64,000 nucleotides of DNA, from NCBI RefSeq assembly GCF_009017415.1, contig NC_092405.1:3286001-3350000 (forward strand), written 5' to 3'. The notes under the pieces are model-generated. The model did not search any database, had not been told where the DNA came from, and saw only the letters and a list, made by a program, of their open reading frames with translations. Source of the stretch: Aspergillus flavus. Its lineage: Eukaryota > Ascomycota > Eurotiomycetes > Eurotiales > Aspergillaceae. The translations under genes and the position numbers were made by a program. Positions 1 to 11,506 of the stretch are shown piece by piece. The first letter of the stretch is position 1; every line of letters begins with the position of its first letter.

Positions 1-972
1 CAGCCAAGAGGCACGATGGATTATATTGAACACGAAATTAAGGATGGGTATCTGGAGCCTATTATAAAGGACGTGATTTCGCCGCCCACCGAGAACTCAA
101 CGAGCGCCGAGCAGGAAAGCAATGGAAAGTCGAATAATGCCCGTGTTATGGTTATTTCCTTACATTCTTGCGGAAATCTGCTTCATCATGGTGTTCAGTC
201 TTTGGTCCTGAACCCGTCCGTGAAAGCTATTGCCATGATTGGTTGCTGCTATAACCTGATGACCGAAAGACTCGGCCCTGCTACATACAAACTTCCTATT
301 CTTCGAACCATGCACCCTCGTCTGACCAAGGATGCCATCGCGTATGATCCACACGGCTTTCCGATGTCGAAACGTCTGGAAGACTACGAGCATGACAGTG
401 GAAGAGGTGTAAAGCTGAACATTACCGCAAGGTCGATGGCTGTTCAGGCGCCCTACAACTGGGGCAGGGAAGACAGCGAGAATTTCTTCACCCGGCACTT
501 CTATCGGTCCCTCCTCCAGAAAGTCCTGGTAGACCGTGGGGTTGTGGAGAAGCCTTCCATCCCGAAAGATTTGTACGGCGCGGAGTCTTTGGATTCCAGT
601 GAGGCTGGAAACCCTCTCATTGTCGGCTCCTTGCGAAAGTCCGCATTCACATCCTTTCCTACATATGTTCGCGCTGCCGTGGTGAAGCTCAGCCGGGATC
701 CTCATAACGGCGAGAAGGTGAAAGCAGGCATGGCCGATATCACCGAGGAAGAGCTAAATGACTACGTGGAAAAGTACGGGCACACGAGGAAGTACCTCGG
801 CATAGTGTGGAGCTTGATGGCCTATAGTTCATCTTTGGTTGAGGCCATTATCGTGGTTGACCGATGGCAATTCCTGCGTGAACACGACAGTGTCAAGGAC
901 TGCTGGGTTGAGCCCGTGTTCGATTATGGCGTAAGCCCAAGGAATCTGGCTGTCATCGGTATTAAAAAGTGA
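1..972 (+). CDS. METTL25/RRNAD1-like methyltransferase-domain protein, 3' part
   Basis: This is the 3' part of a gene that enters from the left edge. The frame is already open at base 1 and the first ATG seen (base 16) is internal, so the true start lies outside the window. The visible 318 residues contain LHSCGNL near residue 50 and the segment IGCCYNLMTE near residue 75. These match the conserved core of the METTL25/RRNAD1 family of putative SAM-dependent methyltransferases, where a histidine-cysteine-glycine motif is followed by a GCCYH/N-type motif. Family members are about 450-600 residues, so roughly the C-terminal half is present. The tail is basic (GIKK then stop). No intron is needed in this part. 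The substrate of the fungal member is not known to me. The family call is good; any function beyond a methyltransferase-like fold is inference. Confidence 0.8.
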   Translation, partial: QPRGTMDYIEHEIKDGYLEPIIKDVISPPTENSTSAEQESNGKSNNARVMVISLHSCGNLLHHGVQSLVLNPSVKAIAMIGCCYNLMTERLGPATYKLPILRTMHPRLTKDAIAYDPHGFPMSKRLEDYEHDSGRGVKLNITARSMAVQAPYNWGREDSENFFTRHFYRSLLQKVLVDRGVVEKPSIPKDLYGAESLDSSEAGNPLIVGSLRKSAFTSFPTYVRAAVVKLSRDPHNGEKVKAGMADITEEELNDYVEKYGHTRKYLGIVWSLMAYSSSLVEAIIVVDRWQFLREHDSVKDCWVEPVFDYGVSPRNLAVIGIKK

Positions 973-1668
973 GATTGGCCAATCCTAATCGGTAAATTTC
1001 CTGATTACGCATTTTCTTCCCGTACTCTTCGAACCTTTCAGGCTATGCTTCATTGCTTGAGTTCAATGGGGACAAAACGGAACCAGGAACCAAGGCCTCA
1101 GATGTGGTCTGTTTAGACTTGGTATATGCGGATGACTTGCGTCGCCCAGCAATCTACGGAGTAGACCTTGGTTAAGTCACGAGAAGTCGACGCTGTCTAG
1201 CCTCTAGGTATGACGATTACTGATGAGATAGAATTTTATGACGTGATGTAAACTGCTTACCTCTGGTAATAAAAATCAGAACGCAAGATAGACGTGAATC
1301 ACACAAGGGAACGTAAAATTGGTATAGAACTATACAACGATGAATACGATAGAATTAATAATGCTTTAATGACTACCTCTCGGTCTATATGTATGCATGG
1401 GTTTTTTACTCTCTTTCCGTTACAAAAATACAAACTATATTTCGAGAGATTTCTCACCAAAATAGACTAAATACACCAACGTAGTTGTATCCGTTCGTTT
1501 TGTAGTTGCCTTCTGATCTGTTCGGGTTCCGCGGGATCCGAAACGGTATTTGACTTCCCCATCACCCAGCCATGACATTTTCCCCAACAGCCCCTACCCG
1601 GTGGGAAATTAGTATTACTCGTATATAATATCTATCTTTGGTCATACCACACTAATTGACGCCCAGAA
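973..1668. other. Intergenic region upstream of the Zn2Cys6 regulator
   Basis: No coding frame or RNA gene is supported here. It holds the 3' flank of the methyltransferase gene and the promoter of the regulator. A TATA-like stretch (tatataatat) lies at about 1623-1632, roughly 40 bases before the regulator's ATG. Confidence 0.6.
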
Positions 1669-4227
1669 ATGGAGCCCGAGGGCCCCGAGAGTGATAGCAG
1701 GGAGTCTCTTCCCATTCGGCGTGCAGTAAGTGACCGCTTGCATAGTACTACTACTTGCCATAATCAGACTAACAGCCCAGTGTGACCAATGTCGTCTTAG
1801 AAAGGTATTCTGCGTTGGCAAACGGTAGATATCTATAGGCTTAGAGCCAAACTAATTAATCATGCTGGTTAGATACGATGTGACAAGCGTTCGCCTTGCT
1901 CCAATTGCCGTAGTTCGCAGATTGCTTGTCGCACCACAGGCGCAGGTCAAAAGCCTCGCGAGCCACGGAGACGAGTCCTAATCTCCGATCAATAGTAGGC
2001 GTGTCGAACGCAGTCGAAAGTGGAACCATTCTGACTTCCCCAGTGAAAAGAAAATCGATTTAATCGAAGATCGCCTGTCCAGCATAGAGCAAGTCCTTCG
2101 TGACGTGAAATCCACTATTACCTCCAGTACTCCTGCTGAAACCTGCTTCCATGCAACTCCAGATTCAGGACAGTTGACTCCATCTACTTCTGGACTTGTG
2201 CCTGACATCAATGCTACGTTAGACCAACACGAGTCTGGCCCTGCGTTCGAGGGCAATTCATCTCTTGCAGCCCATTCGGCTTATGCGAGTCAATTTCTGG
2301 AGACAGCAGTCTCACGTAGCGCGCTGCAACTATCCAGTCCAACGATCAACACCGCCCTTTCAACGCTCAAGCAGCTTGTCAACATGCAGGATAATCAGGC
2401 TCATCCTTCCTCACGCGACGTTCGCTTCCCCAACCAGAAAGCCATGCCGAGATCAGGACTGCGGAATTTGAACATGCCTCCTGTACAGGTTGTCTTACCA
2501 CTGTTGCGCCATATGAAAGGTACCAAAGGTCATATCTTTCCATAGCCAGCGATGAGATCTAACTGGTTATCAACAGAGAATCCTTCAACTGTCTTACTAG
2601 GGTTTTTCCCTTTTATAACAGCCGACAGCCTTTTTGAGAGGTGCCGCCAGGTGTACTTCGCCACCGAGGAATACTCTGATGCTACGTTCATTGTGGTGAA
2701 TGCATGCCTCGTATATCTTTTTAGTGAATTTAGCTTCTCAGAAAGTGAAACCTCAAAGCGAGAAATATATGATAAATATCACGACCTCTGTCGTGTTAAC
2801 CTTGAGACAGGTCTAGCGAACCTGAGTCTTTTGACGCCTGCAACAATGGAGTCAATAGAAGCCCTCAGCATGGGAGTGAGTTCTAGATTTATAGATCCTC
2901 TGCTGGAGATACTAATCGTCTAGGCTATTCACGCAATCGAAATTTCGAAGCCCTCCTTGGCGTTAGCGTTGACTTCAACCGCATTTCGGCTGTGCCAGAC
3001 GCTCGGTTATCATCGGGCCTCATCAATGGAGAACGACAGTTACACCGTGAAGCAAAACAAGCGCCGTTTATTTTGGTCAGTTTATGTCACAGAGAAAGCC
3101 CTTTCGCTGCGGCTAGGCCGTGCATCATCCATACAGGATTATGATATTTCATTACCCACCACATTTGAACTTCTTGGAGATTTTGAGCCGTGGAGAACTA
3201 TCTATCCGCTATGGATTAATCTAGCCAGAATCCAGGGTAAGGTGTATGAGATGCTCTATAGCCCTGCAGCCCTGCGTAAGCCTGCAGACGAAAGGGCGTC
3301 ATATGCCCGTCAATTGGCAGCAGAGATGCAAATGAACGTTGAAGAACCATTCAAGGTATGCTTTCTTCACAGGACTATGCTTTTATGTTGCATTCGCACA
3401 AGGCTGAGACTAGGTAGAAGGCCAGCCCGAAATTCTCGAACATCTCTGCACTTGACGAGATTTACCTCAAGTCGGATCAAGTCTGCCGCCTGTCTGTGTT
3501 GACCCTAATATACAGAGCTATCCCTGCAGCTGTGGATAGTCGGAGTACATTTGTAGACGACTGCATTGAGACAGCACGAGTGACACTGGAACTACACCAA
3601 AGCTGCATGACGATGATGGAGGAAGGTAACAGAAGTAACGAAGTCAAGTGTTCGTACCTACACTGGTATGAGTTTAACATATCTCTTTTAGTCTTAGGGT
3701 TATTGCGAATAGCTAATTATATAATCAGGACGATAATGTACTCGCCATTCGTGCCGTTCATCGTTCTGTTTTGTCATGTTATTGAATCCTCGTCCTACTC
3801 AGACCTGATACGATTGGAAGATTTTGTCAATTCGCTCCAGCCCAACTGTTCCTTGTCGGAGGCTATTGCGAAAATGCACCGACTCTGCCAGGTCCTCAGC
3901 AACGTTGCCAGACTATATGTCGAGGCAAAAGCGCAAGCCCAGACGCAAGAGAACGAAGACCTGGCGTCTGTGGGCCAAGAATTTGATGTTTATCTTAGTG
4001 CTCTTGGCTTAGCACCTACACAGGCCGAAGCCGGTGATGTTCGATGGAATGGACCTGTTCCTGTGCCGGGACCTATCCCCCAAGGTTTGGCCGAAGGAGC
4101 CGAAGGACAAGGATTCCAGAACACTATGCCTCCGACTACATTAGGCAGCTGGTTCTCGGGTAACCAACATATGATGGGACTTTTAGAGGAGGATCTATCG
4201 CTTTTTGATCCTTCTGCGTGGTCATGA
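1669..4227 (+). CDS. Zn(II)2Cys6 fungal-specific transcription factor (8 exons)
   Basis: Nuclear DNA-binding regulator. Proposed exons are 1669-1725, 1781-1804, 1873-1994, 2044-2519, 2601-2875, 2924-3355, 3418-3665 and 3729-4227, giving 710 residues with a consistent frame throughout. The zinc cluster C-X2-C-X6-C-X5-C-X2-C-X6-C spans about residues 20-46 and is split by a 68-bp intron between LRK and IRC. A linker and short coiled coil (YEKKIDLIEDRLSSIEQVL) follow. The middle-homology domain covers the centre, including FRLCQTLGYHRA and RRLFWSVYVTEKALSLRLGR. YSPFVPFIVLFCHVIE closes the conserved part. The 63-bp intron 3666-3728 keeps the frame open and could be missed by ORF calling. The Y of YEKKID is created only by splicing 1995-2043. 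The target genes are unknown. The convergent neighbour is a short-chain dehydrogenase, but nothing in the sequence shows that it is regulated by this protein. Confidence 0.9.
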
Positions 4228-4393
4228 ACCTCTACATGTGCCGTATTTCGGCGCTGATGTATGCTCTGACATTGACACAGCATGTAGCACCCCCTGACGT
4301 CCGTGCTTGTTACACGTTTCAATATGTATGCCTTAGGCTTAATGCCCAGGTATAATTATTCACTGAGGTATCAAGAGAGGATGGAGGTCCTAA

Positions 4394-5349
4394 TTAGATA
4401 CACTTCCCTCCATCGACAATCATCTCTGCTCCGTTTATGAAACTGCCCTCATCGCTAGCCAAGTATAGACACATGTTTGCAACATCATCAGGATCTGTCA
4501 ATCGGCCCAGTGGCACATTCCCGATGAACTTCTCGCGGTTCTCAGGCGTATCAGGCATACCGGTGAACATGGAAAACAGGCCCGTCCCTGATAGAAGGGG
4601 GCTAACGGTATTGACGCGGATATTGTGTGGACCATACTCAGCTGCGAGACCTTTCGTAGCCTGTTCGGGTTAGCCAACAGTTAGGTTCGCGCAAAAGTCT
4701 ACAAGATTAACGAAATGTAGATCTCACATTCGACACCGCGCCCTTAGAGGCATTGTACCAGACCAACCCTGGCCGCGGCCGCGATGCACCTGTAGACGAA
4801 ATATTGATCATGGAACCGCCCTGACCCTGTTCCATTAAACGAGTCACCAAGGCCTGAGAGCCGAGGAAGATTCCTTTGACATTCACGTTGAAGACACGCT
4901 CCCATTCCTCTTCGGTGACCTCAGCCGTTGGCTACTGCGAATCAGCAAACAAGTCTCAGCGATAAATCCCGTCTCAATCCATATACCTTGTTCCGATACG
5001 TTATCCCAGCATTGTTAACCAGGATATCCAATCTCCCAAACTTCGAAAACGCCAGATCCATCACGGCCGTCCAATCGTCAGCCTTGGTGACATCCATCTG
5101 CTGAAAGACCAGACTCTCCGGATTCTGAGCGGCGACTTTTTGTCCTCCTTCAACATTGATATCGGTGATAATCACCTTAGCCCCCTCCTCGCCGAATCGA
5201 CGGGCAATCGCAGCACCAAAGCCCGAGCCGCCGCCTGGTTCATCATTAGCGATATGCATCCCCCGCCACGAATTATAGGATAGGAAGATACCAGTAACAA
5301 TAGCAACCTTGCCCTGCAACCGAGCACCGGAAGTCAACTGCCTCGTCAT
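4394..5349 (-). CDS. Short-chain dehydrogenase/reductase (SDR, 3-oxoacyl-ACP reductase-like)
   Basis: NAD(P)-dependent oxidoreductase of the classical SDR family, 258 residues from four exons: 5349-5292, 5234-4987, 4931-4728 and 4660-4394. The length is typical. After splicing, the nucleotide-binding motif TGGGSGFG is restored at residues 19-26 (the first intron falls inside it). NNAG follows near residue 97. The catalytic serine region is INISS, and the active-site YNASK supplies the Tyr and Lys. The C-terminal part has the usual FINGAEMIVDGG. The ATG at 5349 gives the normal short N-terminus before GKVAIVTG. The gene ends 166 bp from the end of the Zn2Cys6 regulator on the opposite strand. 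The substrate cannot be read from sequence. The best general match is the bacterial-type FabG-like SDRs common in fungal catabolic or secondary pathways. Confidence 0.92.
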
Positions 5350-7381
5350 GTTTTATGTAGTATATGATTTGTCTTGCGATAATGAAAATACTTGGAGTTC
5401 TTAATTGACCATCGTAAGATACACGAGAAGATATACTGGTCGCTACGCAGAGTTATCCGAGGGCCAAGAGGGGTGAAATGCGGAGGTGCGGTACGAATGC
5501 CGAGCGCTTGCATCGCACCCATTGGACGACTCTCCGCTCTTACCCCAGACCTATTGGGCGGAGTATGTCTCCTGTACAGAATAACCCATTTCCCCGCGTT
5601 AGTATCTCTTGCGGTAGCCGACGTAATATTCGGTACCAGTTCGGACATTGGTAATTCTTGCAGTAGAAGCATAGAATAACGTTAGCGGGGCAGAGTTGCT
5701 GTTGTATACTCATATCCGATAGTTTCCTGACCGAAAAGAAACACCAGAACATAACAACCCTCACATTAAATCAAAGAATATGCTACCACCCCACCGGAGT
5801 CCAAGTAGCCATCTCGGCTCTCGTCCGAGTTTGATAAATAACATTGCCTTGCATAATGCATAATGATAAGGGGCCGAGTGTATCAAGATAACCTGATGAA
5901 TTGACACCGAAGTCACTATGAATGACACAGTCGCTAGTAAGACGATGGCCGCAGTCAGTGTACCTCATATTTTGTAAAGATATCCATGACTGTTTTTCTA
6001 GGACTAGATTGGTTGAGGAAGAACCCTGGTTTGTGGTGAGATGTGTTAGTATGAGTATGAGTTAGGGTTAGGTGTTCCCTGCTCTCTGTTTCACAATATG
6101 AGAGAGTGGTGGTTGAGTGTGTGTATGTGTTTAGGTAGCTTGGTAACCCTGCTCCTTGTAAGTGAGAGGAACCCCTTCTCAGTGAGCGGAAGAATTCAGA
6201 TATATCTCTCTGATTCCAGATAGTTATATCTTCCTTGTGGAGTGGAGCAAGAGAAGAAGATCAAAAGGTTCCAGGACATCATAAAGAAGACACGCTTACG
6301 CGCCACCGTAGCTCTATATGAGGAGGCATGGTATTACCATACCATCGATTATTACGTCCTTGTTCGATTGATAGGTACACCCTCGTGACAGTTACAAAGT
6401 CTTCCAGCGACAGCTGACGATCTGTGAATATGACCATTGTGTCGGAACTCTTGACTATTGATGATTAACTATTGACTACCGCAGAGGTCTAGGTTTGGGT
6501 CCATGTCCATGTCCATGTCGAGCACGCCATACTGAAATGAAGATCATCGAGATCCCAACTAAAATCAGTAGAGTACCCATTGCTCTTCTATCTAGAGACA
6601 CAAACGTGAGGGGGAATAATCAAGACTAAAGAAAGCCAAAAGCAAAACCCAAGTAAGCATATCCTAAACCAGTCAAAACCACGAGAACCCTCTCAACGCT
6701 AAGTTTTTTTTAAAAAAAGAATTAGGGTGCCCCGCTTTCCGGCCCCCAAACAACTAAATTAGATTAAGTAGGCTTAGGAAAGTCAACGGACATGGATCGT
6801 AATTAAATTAACCGTGGAAGTTTGGGACGGCTGTTAGGATGGAAATTAAGGTTCTTCAGTAATTTTACCTTGCGGAATTGAGTTTGACGGTTGTTCTTTC
6901 TTTTGTCTTTGCTTTTTTGGAGCGGAATGCTTCGGAATAATTGATGTGGTGGTTTTTTCTTTGATTGTGGGAATTTTTGGTGTGGGTGTTCGGATGCATT
7001 TTCCGTACTCTTTGTGGGAGGGGGATTTGTGAGTGGGAGTGTGTGTAGGATATACTCTGTAGTGACAGCTTGGCATGGAGAACTAAGTATATCTCTAGTC
7101 ATTTTGGTTTTTCTTTCAGTGGAGAGGACCAATACGACGAAATGTTGGTGGTTGTGGTGATGGTATGTACAAAGTAGCGATCGCTTGTACTAGGGCTAGT
7201 TTGTCACCACCTCTAAACACACCAGAGAAACCAAAATGGGTATCCAATATCATTAAATTAACTATAGTACATATACCAAATCATTATAGTAGACATCATA
7301 AAGACCCAAAGAGGGGGCCATTAAATCTCTCGCAAAGTAGCCAACTTTTATCCTCATAATCCAAACAAGGAATGCAAAGCT
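5350..7381. other. Intergenic region, 2.0 kb
   Basis: I see no credible gene. Reading frames here are low-complexity or lack family character, for example the K/P-rich antisense frame at 6803-7132. A single telomere-like GTTAGGGTTAGG occurs near 6062 and a short ATGTCC repeat near 6502; neither is long enough to mean anything. Confidence 0.5.
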
Positions 7382-8774
7382 TCACGCCCTCCTCGACACC
7401 GAAGTCTCAACATCAACCGTCTTGAAGATGGCGAGCGATCCACCAGGGTTCTCTCCATAGTAATTTCGATCTCCGTGAACGGTCGTTTCGACCTTTGGCT
7501 CGCTTTGAGCATTATGCATCAGAACGTCCTGGTCTGAGGTCATCTCGAGATAACTCATGCGGCTTCGGCTTTTGTCGGTTTTCATGCTGCGGCTTTGGTT
7601 CTTCATCTTGCTTAACTCGTGGCCGGAGGTTCCGCCGGTGGCTTTGTTGCTGCTGGAGTATTCGTGATAGACGCGGGAGAGGATCGCAGAGAGGGCGGGG
7701 AGACAGGCGCAGATGACGCCGATGGCGATTTCGGCGTTTCTGTTTGGTAGATGTTATTTAGTTTATGGGCATAGAAAGTAGAAGAGCCAAGGATGGATAC
7801 TTACCCGAACATGTTAATCCGCATAAACGCCATGGTGCCATCCTCCGATTGGCCCGTGTATGCGATCAATATCAGTCGGATGATACTCGATGCAACAGCG
7901 AGACCTCCTGCGCCCAGAATACCCATGACTCGCATCTTCTTCTTCGTTGGGAGTTGTAGACCCAGGGTTAACGGCAACGGGACAAGGAGGATGATAAGGT
8001 CGCTGACTACGCTGACGACAGCGTCAGCCATGATGATGGAACGCTGATTGAGACATGTGCCCGGGCGATCTGGGTCCCAGAATTTGGAGATGGGGTCGCA
8101 GATGCGGATCTTGACGATAACGGCGGGGATGTAGTAGGCCAGCATGACGCCGAGGAAGATGTAGATGAAGGTCACGGCTTTGCGGAATGGGCTGAACACT
8201 CGGGTCATGATCCATAGGAGCGAGACTTTGGTCAGATAGGCTGTTGGTCCGTACATGACCATGGTTACGTAGACGGTCTGGAGGGGTCAGTAGGGTGTAG
8301 CATTTCTGGGGAGGTTGCGAGGTACTTTTTGGAAGATAATCTGGTTATGGGGGGATACGTCGTCGATGTGTAGACCTCCTCCATGTGCTCCCACTGCTGG
8401 TGGTTAGATGTGTACAGATCTGTGAGTCATAGACTACTTACTGATGAGCGCAATGATGGAGTAGCAGACTCCAAGGAGCTGTTATCACGTATGACTTTAG
8501 CACATATGATCAGTTATAGAGAGTCAAAGGCTTACCCAAGCACCTAAACAGGTCCCTGTGAGAAGTTAGCATGCAGTCTATTCTCCCGGCAAGCATGTCA
8601 CTCACAGTCTTCTTTGTTAAAGCCGTTGAGAAGGAAAACCCGGGTGTATGCACGCATTAGGAAGAACAGAGTCATTGCCGCGATGCATAGTGACTGAGTC
8701 GCTGTGTTCCATTTCTGTACTGTTCTGTCAATAGGTTTGGCATCGTCTCGTTCAAAAAGCTGTCCGAGAGTCAT
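7382..8774 (-). CDS. Seven-helix integral membrane protein, SAT4/Pth11-like rhodopsin domain
   Basis: Plasma-membrane-type protein of the large fungal rhodopsin-domain (SAT4 / Pth11-related) family. Six exons, 8774-8606, 8555-8536, 8478-8442, 8396-8326, 8277-7805 and 7739-7382, give 375 residues. Seven hydrophobic segments can be placed. They include SLCIAAMTLFFLMRAYTRVF, YGPTAYLTKVSLLW, FIYIFLGVMLAYYIPAVIV, MADAVVSVVSDLIILLVPLP and ILGAGGLAVASSIIRLILIA, and the last is around EIAIGVICACLPAL. The family cysteines (CDPISKFWD...CLNQ) and the DLIILLVPLPL motif are present. A hydrophilic, Ser/Lys-rich cytoplasmic tail of about 90 residues ends the protein. Exon 2 is only 20 nt. The fourth exon has a NAGNAG acceptor, so one residue more or less is possible. 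Some family members act as surface sensors; the role of this one is unknown. Confidence 0.88.
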
Positions 8775-10276
8775 GTTGGGTGACTGACACCATGGGCCAC
8801 CTTTTGCAGTGAGTGCAACAGACTAGACAGGGTTTAAGCCCGAGATTAAGATAGGGTATTGAAGAAATAGGAGCTAGGGCTCTAGTACGGGAGGAGACAG
8901 GAGAACACTCCGTAAAAGCTTGGACAGATCAAATCTACATTGAGCTTAAGGCTTATATTAAAGCGTATCGCCGACTATTTAGGGTTCCGGTCTGGGATTT
9001 GCCCCTGAAGGGAAGGGTACGAAGAGAGAAACTAGTGCTACAAATAGTGTCAAGAGACCACCACAGTTTTCAGGCTGAAAAAACAGAAGTGATGGAGGTC
9101 AAAATGACATGACAATTGCCACAGACGGTGGTATGGATCGACTGATGCTTTGCATGATCTCGATATATGATTGGCACGAGAATATGCGGCCAAGGAATGC
9201 AGATCCAATCCAGAATAGAGGTATCGTAACGAACTCTCCATGGATTTCACTACCATGGGCCGGACTGGTGGACTTTTGCCGTCCTGATGGGGAAAATGCC
9301 GGTTGTTGCTTTCATAGGTGATCGAAATCAAGTCTTTAGAGAAGGTCGAGCCTGACATGGAGAAGGCCAAGATTTCACGGCAGAGAACCGTTTTTCTCAT
9401 AGCCAAATCAAAGAATCTAGTTTTGGGTTAAAGCAGAGGCGGGTCCGTGAGCGAATAACCAAGATGAATCACGACGCAGGTCGGACCTTTCTCGGTGTCC
9501 GTGTCCCAAGCTTCAGGAGTCAAATGTTACCTAAAACGCTCCAGTCACTAACGGCTTTTAGGTTCTTTGGAACCGTAGCGGAATCCACTTCCCGCCCGAA
9601 GTGGATGCACTAATCGGGTGTAACCCTTCGGAACTAAGCCCTACCCAGTAATGATATGTCGGGGTGACCCTACAAACTGGATATACCTGAGGGACTGGCG
9701 AAGGATTCTTTCTTTTTACCGAGAAATTTGTCACAGTCCCGAATAACCGAAGTCCATTGTCTTAGCATAAGAGCCAAGCACGGGGACTGACAAGATACTA
9801 TTATATTAATTTTCGGGATATCTCCGTATGTAGCGCGACCATCTGATACCTCATTAGTCATAGTAATCTGGAGCTTGATGTGACTTTATTTGCTGGTTTC
9901 AGGAAATTGACGCCCCTGGTATCTTTCACTACAGGGGTAGTGTGGGTGTGCGTCCTGCAACCATGTGGAAGCTGCACTTTCACTTGTCTGGGGCCAACTC
10001 ATCCAACAAATATTCTCACAAAGAATACGGTGGGGGACTTGGGGCAAATGGTTGTTCTATGATATAGATGTAGCAAGGCCCTTGACAACCTTGCTACCGC
10101 GGAACTTTGAACGTTGATTATCTCCTTCTATGTTGTTCCTTTTTGTTCTTCTTGGTGGTCGTTGCTATAATACGTGCTACTAATTCTCCGTAGCAAGATA
10201 CACTAACGCACGAACCAGGATATTGCAGATATTACTTTTGCGGCGCCTTGACTTAATATCGGCAGGGGTGATGCAT
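8775..10276. other. Intergenic region, 1.5 kb
   Basis: Holds the promoter of the membrane-protein gene and the 3' flank of the cyclase gene. No frame here has recognisable domain character and no RNA gene is seen. Confidence 0.5.
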
Positions 10277-11506
10277 CTAGAAGATAGCCATGATGTTTGG
10301 TGGCGATGACACGCCACCGGGCATGTTCAACGGCACAGACGCCACAAAGAAGCTCCATCGTTGGAGATCCTGGCAGATGCGTGCCAATGCCTCGAGATCA
10401 AAGAGCTCGCCTGTCACATGAATTAGAGTAGATCCATAAACGGTTTCGCCGAGCGGCTCAGATTTTCAACTTACCGATTGGCATTCCCCATCCTGCGAGT
10501 ACATACTCATGCAGGAACACATCGGACTGGGGCGGGTAGACCTGTCACAACTTCCTTAGTGTAATTCAAAACATGCGTCCCGCAGGCGCTGTTCGTACCT
10601 CCCAGCTAATGGTGTCGCTGGCAATCGCTGCAAATCCTGAGTCCCAAAGCCATCGGAGCATATCTGTCGTGGCTTCGACTCCAGCATGTTCCGGGCTCGG
10701 GTTGTCAGAGTATTGCTTCTTTTGCTCATCCGTCATCACGGTGTCCCATTCTTTGGTTACTCCAACACGGACAAACAGGATATCGCCCTTCTGGAAAGTG
10801 ATGTTGCACTCCTTCGCGATTTCTAGGATGTCTGATAGTCGCACCTGATGAGTGGAGAAGGTGCTGTACGTGATTCCCTTCTTCTCCGCCCATGCGGCGT
10901 AGTCAATCAATACCCCGCGACCTATGACCACAGAGTGAGGCTCATACTCTCGGAGAGATACAGGAGAGAACACCCAGAATAAATAGGAAGATGCATACCT
11001 GCAATACCTTCCCGCGCCCAGTGCTGCATGCCAATCCGATCGTTGCTACGGTCGTTGATCTCCTCAGATGTCACACCGCCGTAGAATACACGCTCGGTCT
11101 GGCCAGGGACGGTTTGAGAGAAGTGTCGCAGTCCATCCCACTGACTACTTTGTTCTAGATGCTCGAACTATTAGATAAGACGGTTGCCGCGCTTCAGGTA
11201 CATTGAAAACCCACGAGGATTCATGGTGTAAATATCATCATAGGCCACTCCGCCCAGAAGAGGGACGATCTTGTGCTGGCACGGCTGACGGTTTAGGTTT
11301 GGATAATTCAACTTCGTTAAATCCCACCCCATCGTGACTCTCCGACCAGTCTTGATTTCGGTCGAAGCGGCTTTTGCCACCACTTCGGAGGTAAGGATAG
11401 CTAACTTCCCAAGCCCTTCTTCATAACTACCAGGCTTTCCCACCCACACTTGTTTGGGGTTGGGAAGCTCATCGAAAGGGACATCGAAGGGGGAAAGGCT
11501 GCCCAT
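10277..11506 (-). CDS. Cyclase-family hydrolase (kynurenine-formamidase-like fold)
   Basis: Putative metal-dependent hydrolase of the cyclase family (PF04199 type), 323 residues. Exons are 11506-11215, 11154-10999, 10921-10599, 10541-10475 and 10410-10277. The start at 11506 (MGSLSPFDVPFDELPNPKQVW) is preferred over the longer frame at 11548 because fungal members begin just before this segment. Splicing 11214-11155 gives MNPQQSSQWDGLRHF, the fungal equivalent of the metal-binding histidine region. FQKGDILFVRVGVTKEW, the AGVEATTDMLRWLWDSGFAAIASD block and HEYVLAGWGMPIGELFDLE are further family signatures. Family members hydrolyse or cyclise amide and lactone substrates, but the fungal long form has no well-fixed substrate. 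It is divergent from the MFS transporter gene across a 1.57-kb gap, so a shared uptake-and-degradation role is possible but not shown. Confidence 0.88.

Noticed and set aside
160..705. 181-aa antisense frame
   Set aside because: It is the complement of the conserved methyltransferase gene and has no family character.
6055..6080. Telomere-like GTTAGGGTTAGG
   Set aside because: Less than two repeat units inside ordinary sequence; chance is the simplest explanation.
6803..7132. K/P/T-rich antisense frame
   Set aside because: Low-complexity translation of a G/T-rich strand; no conserved feature.
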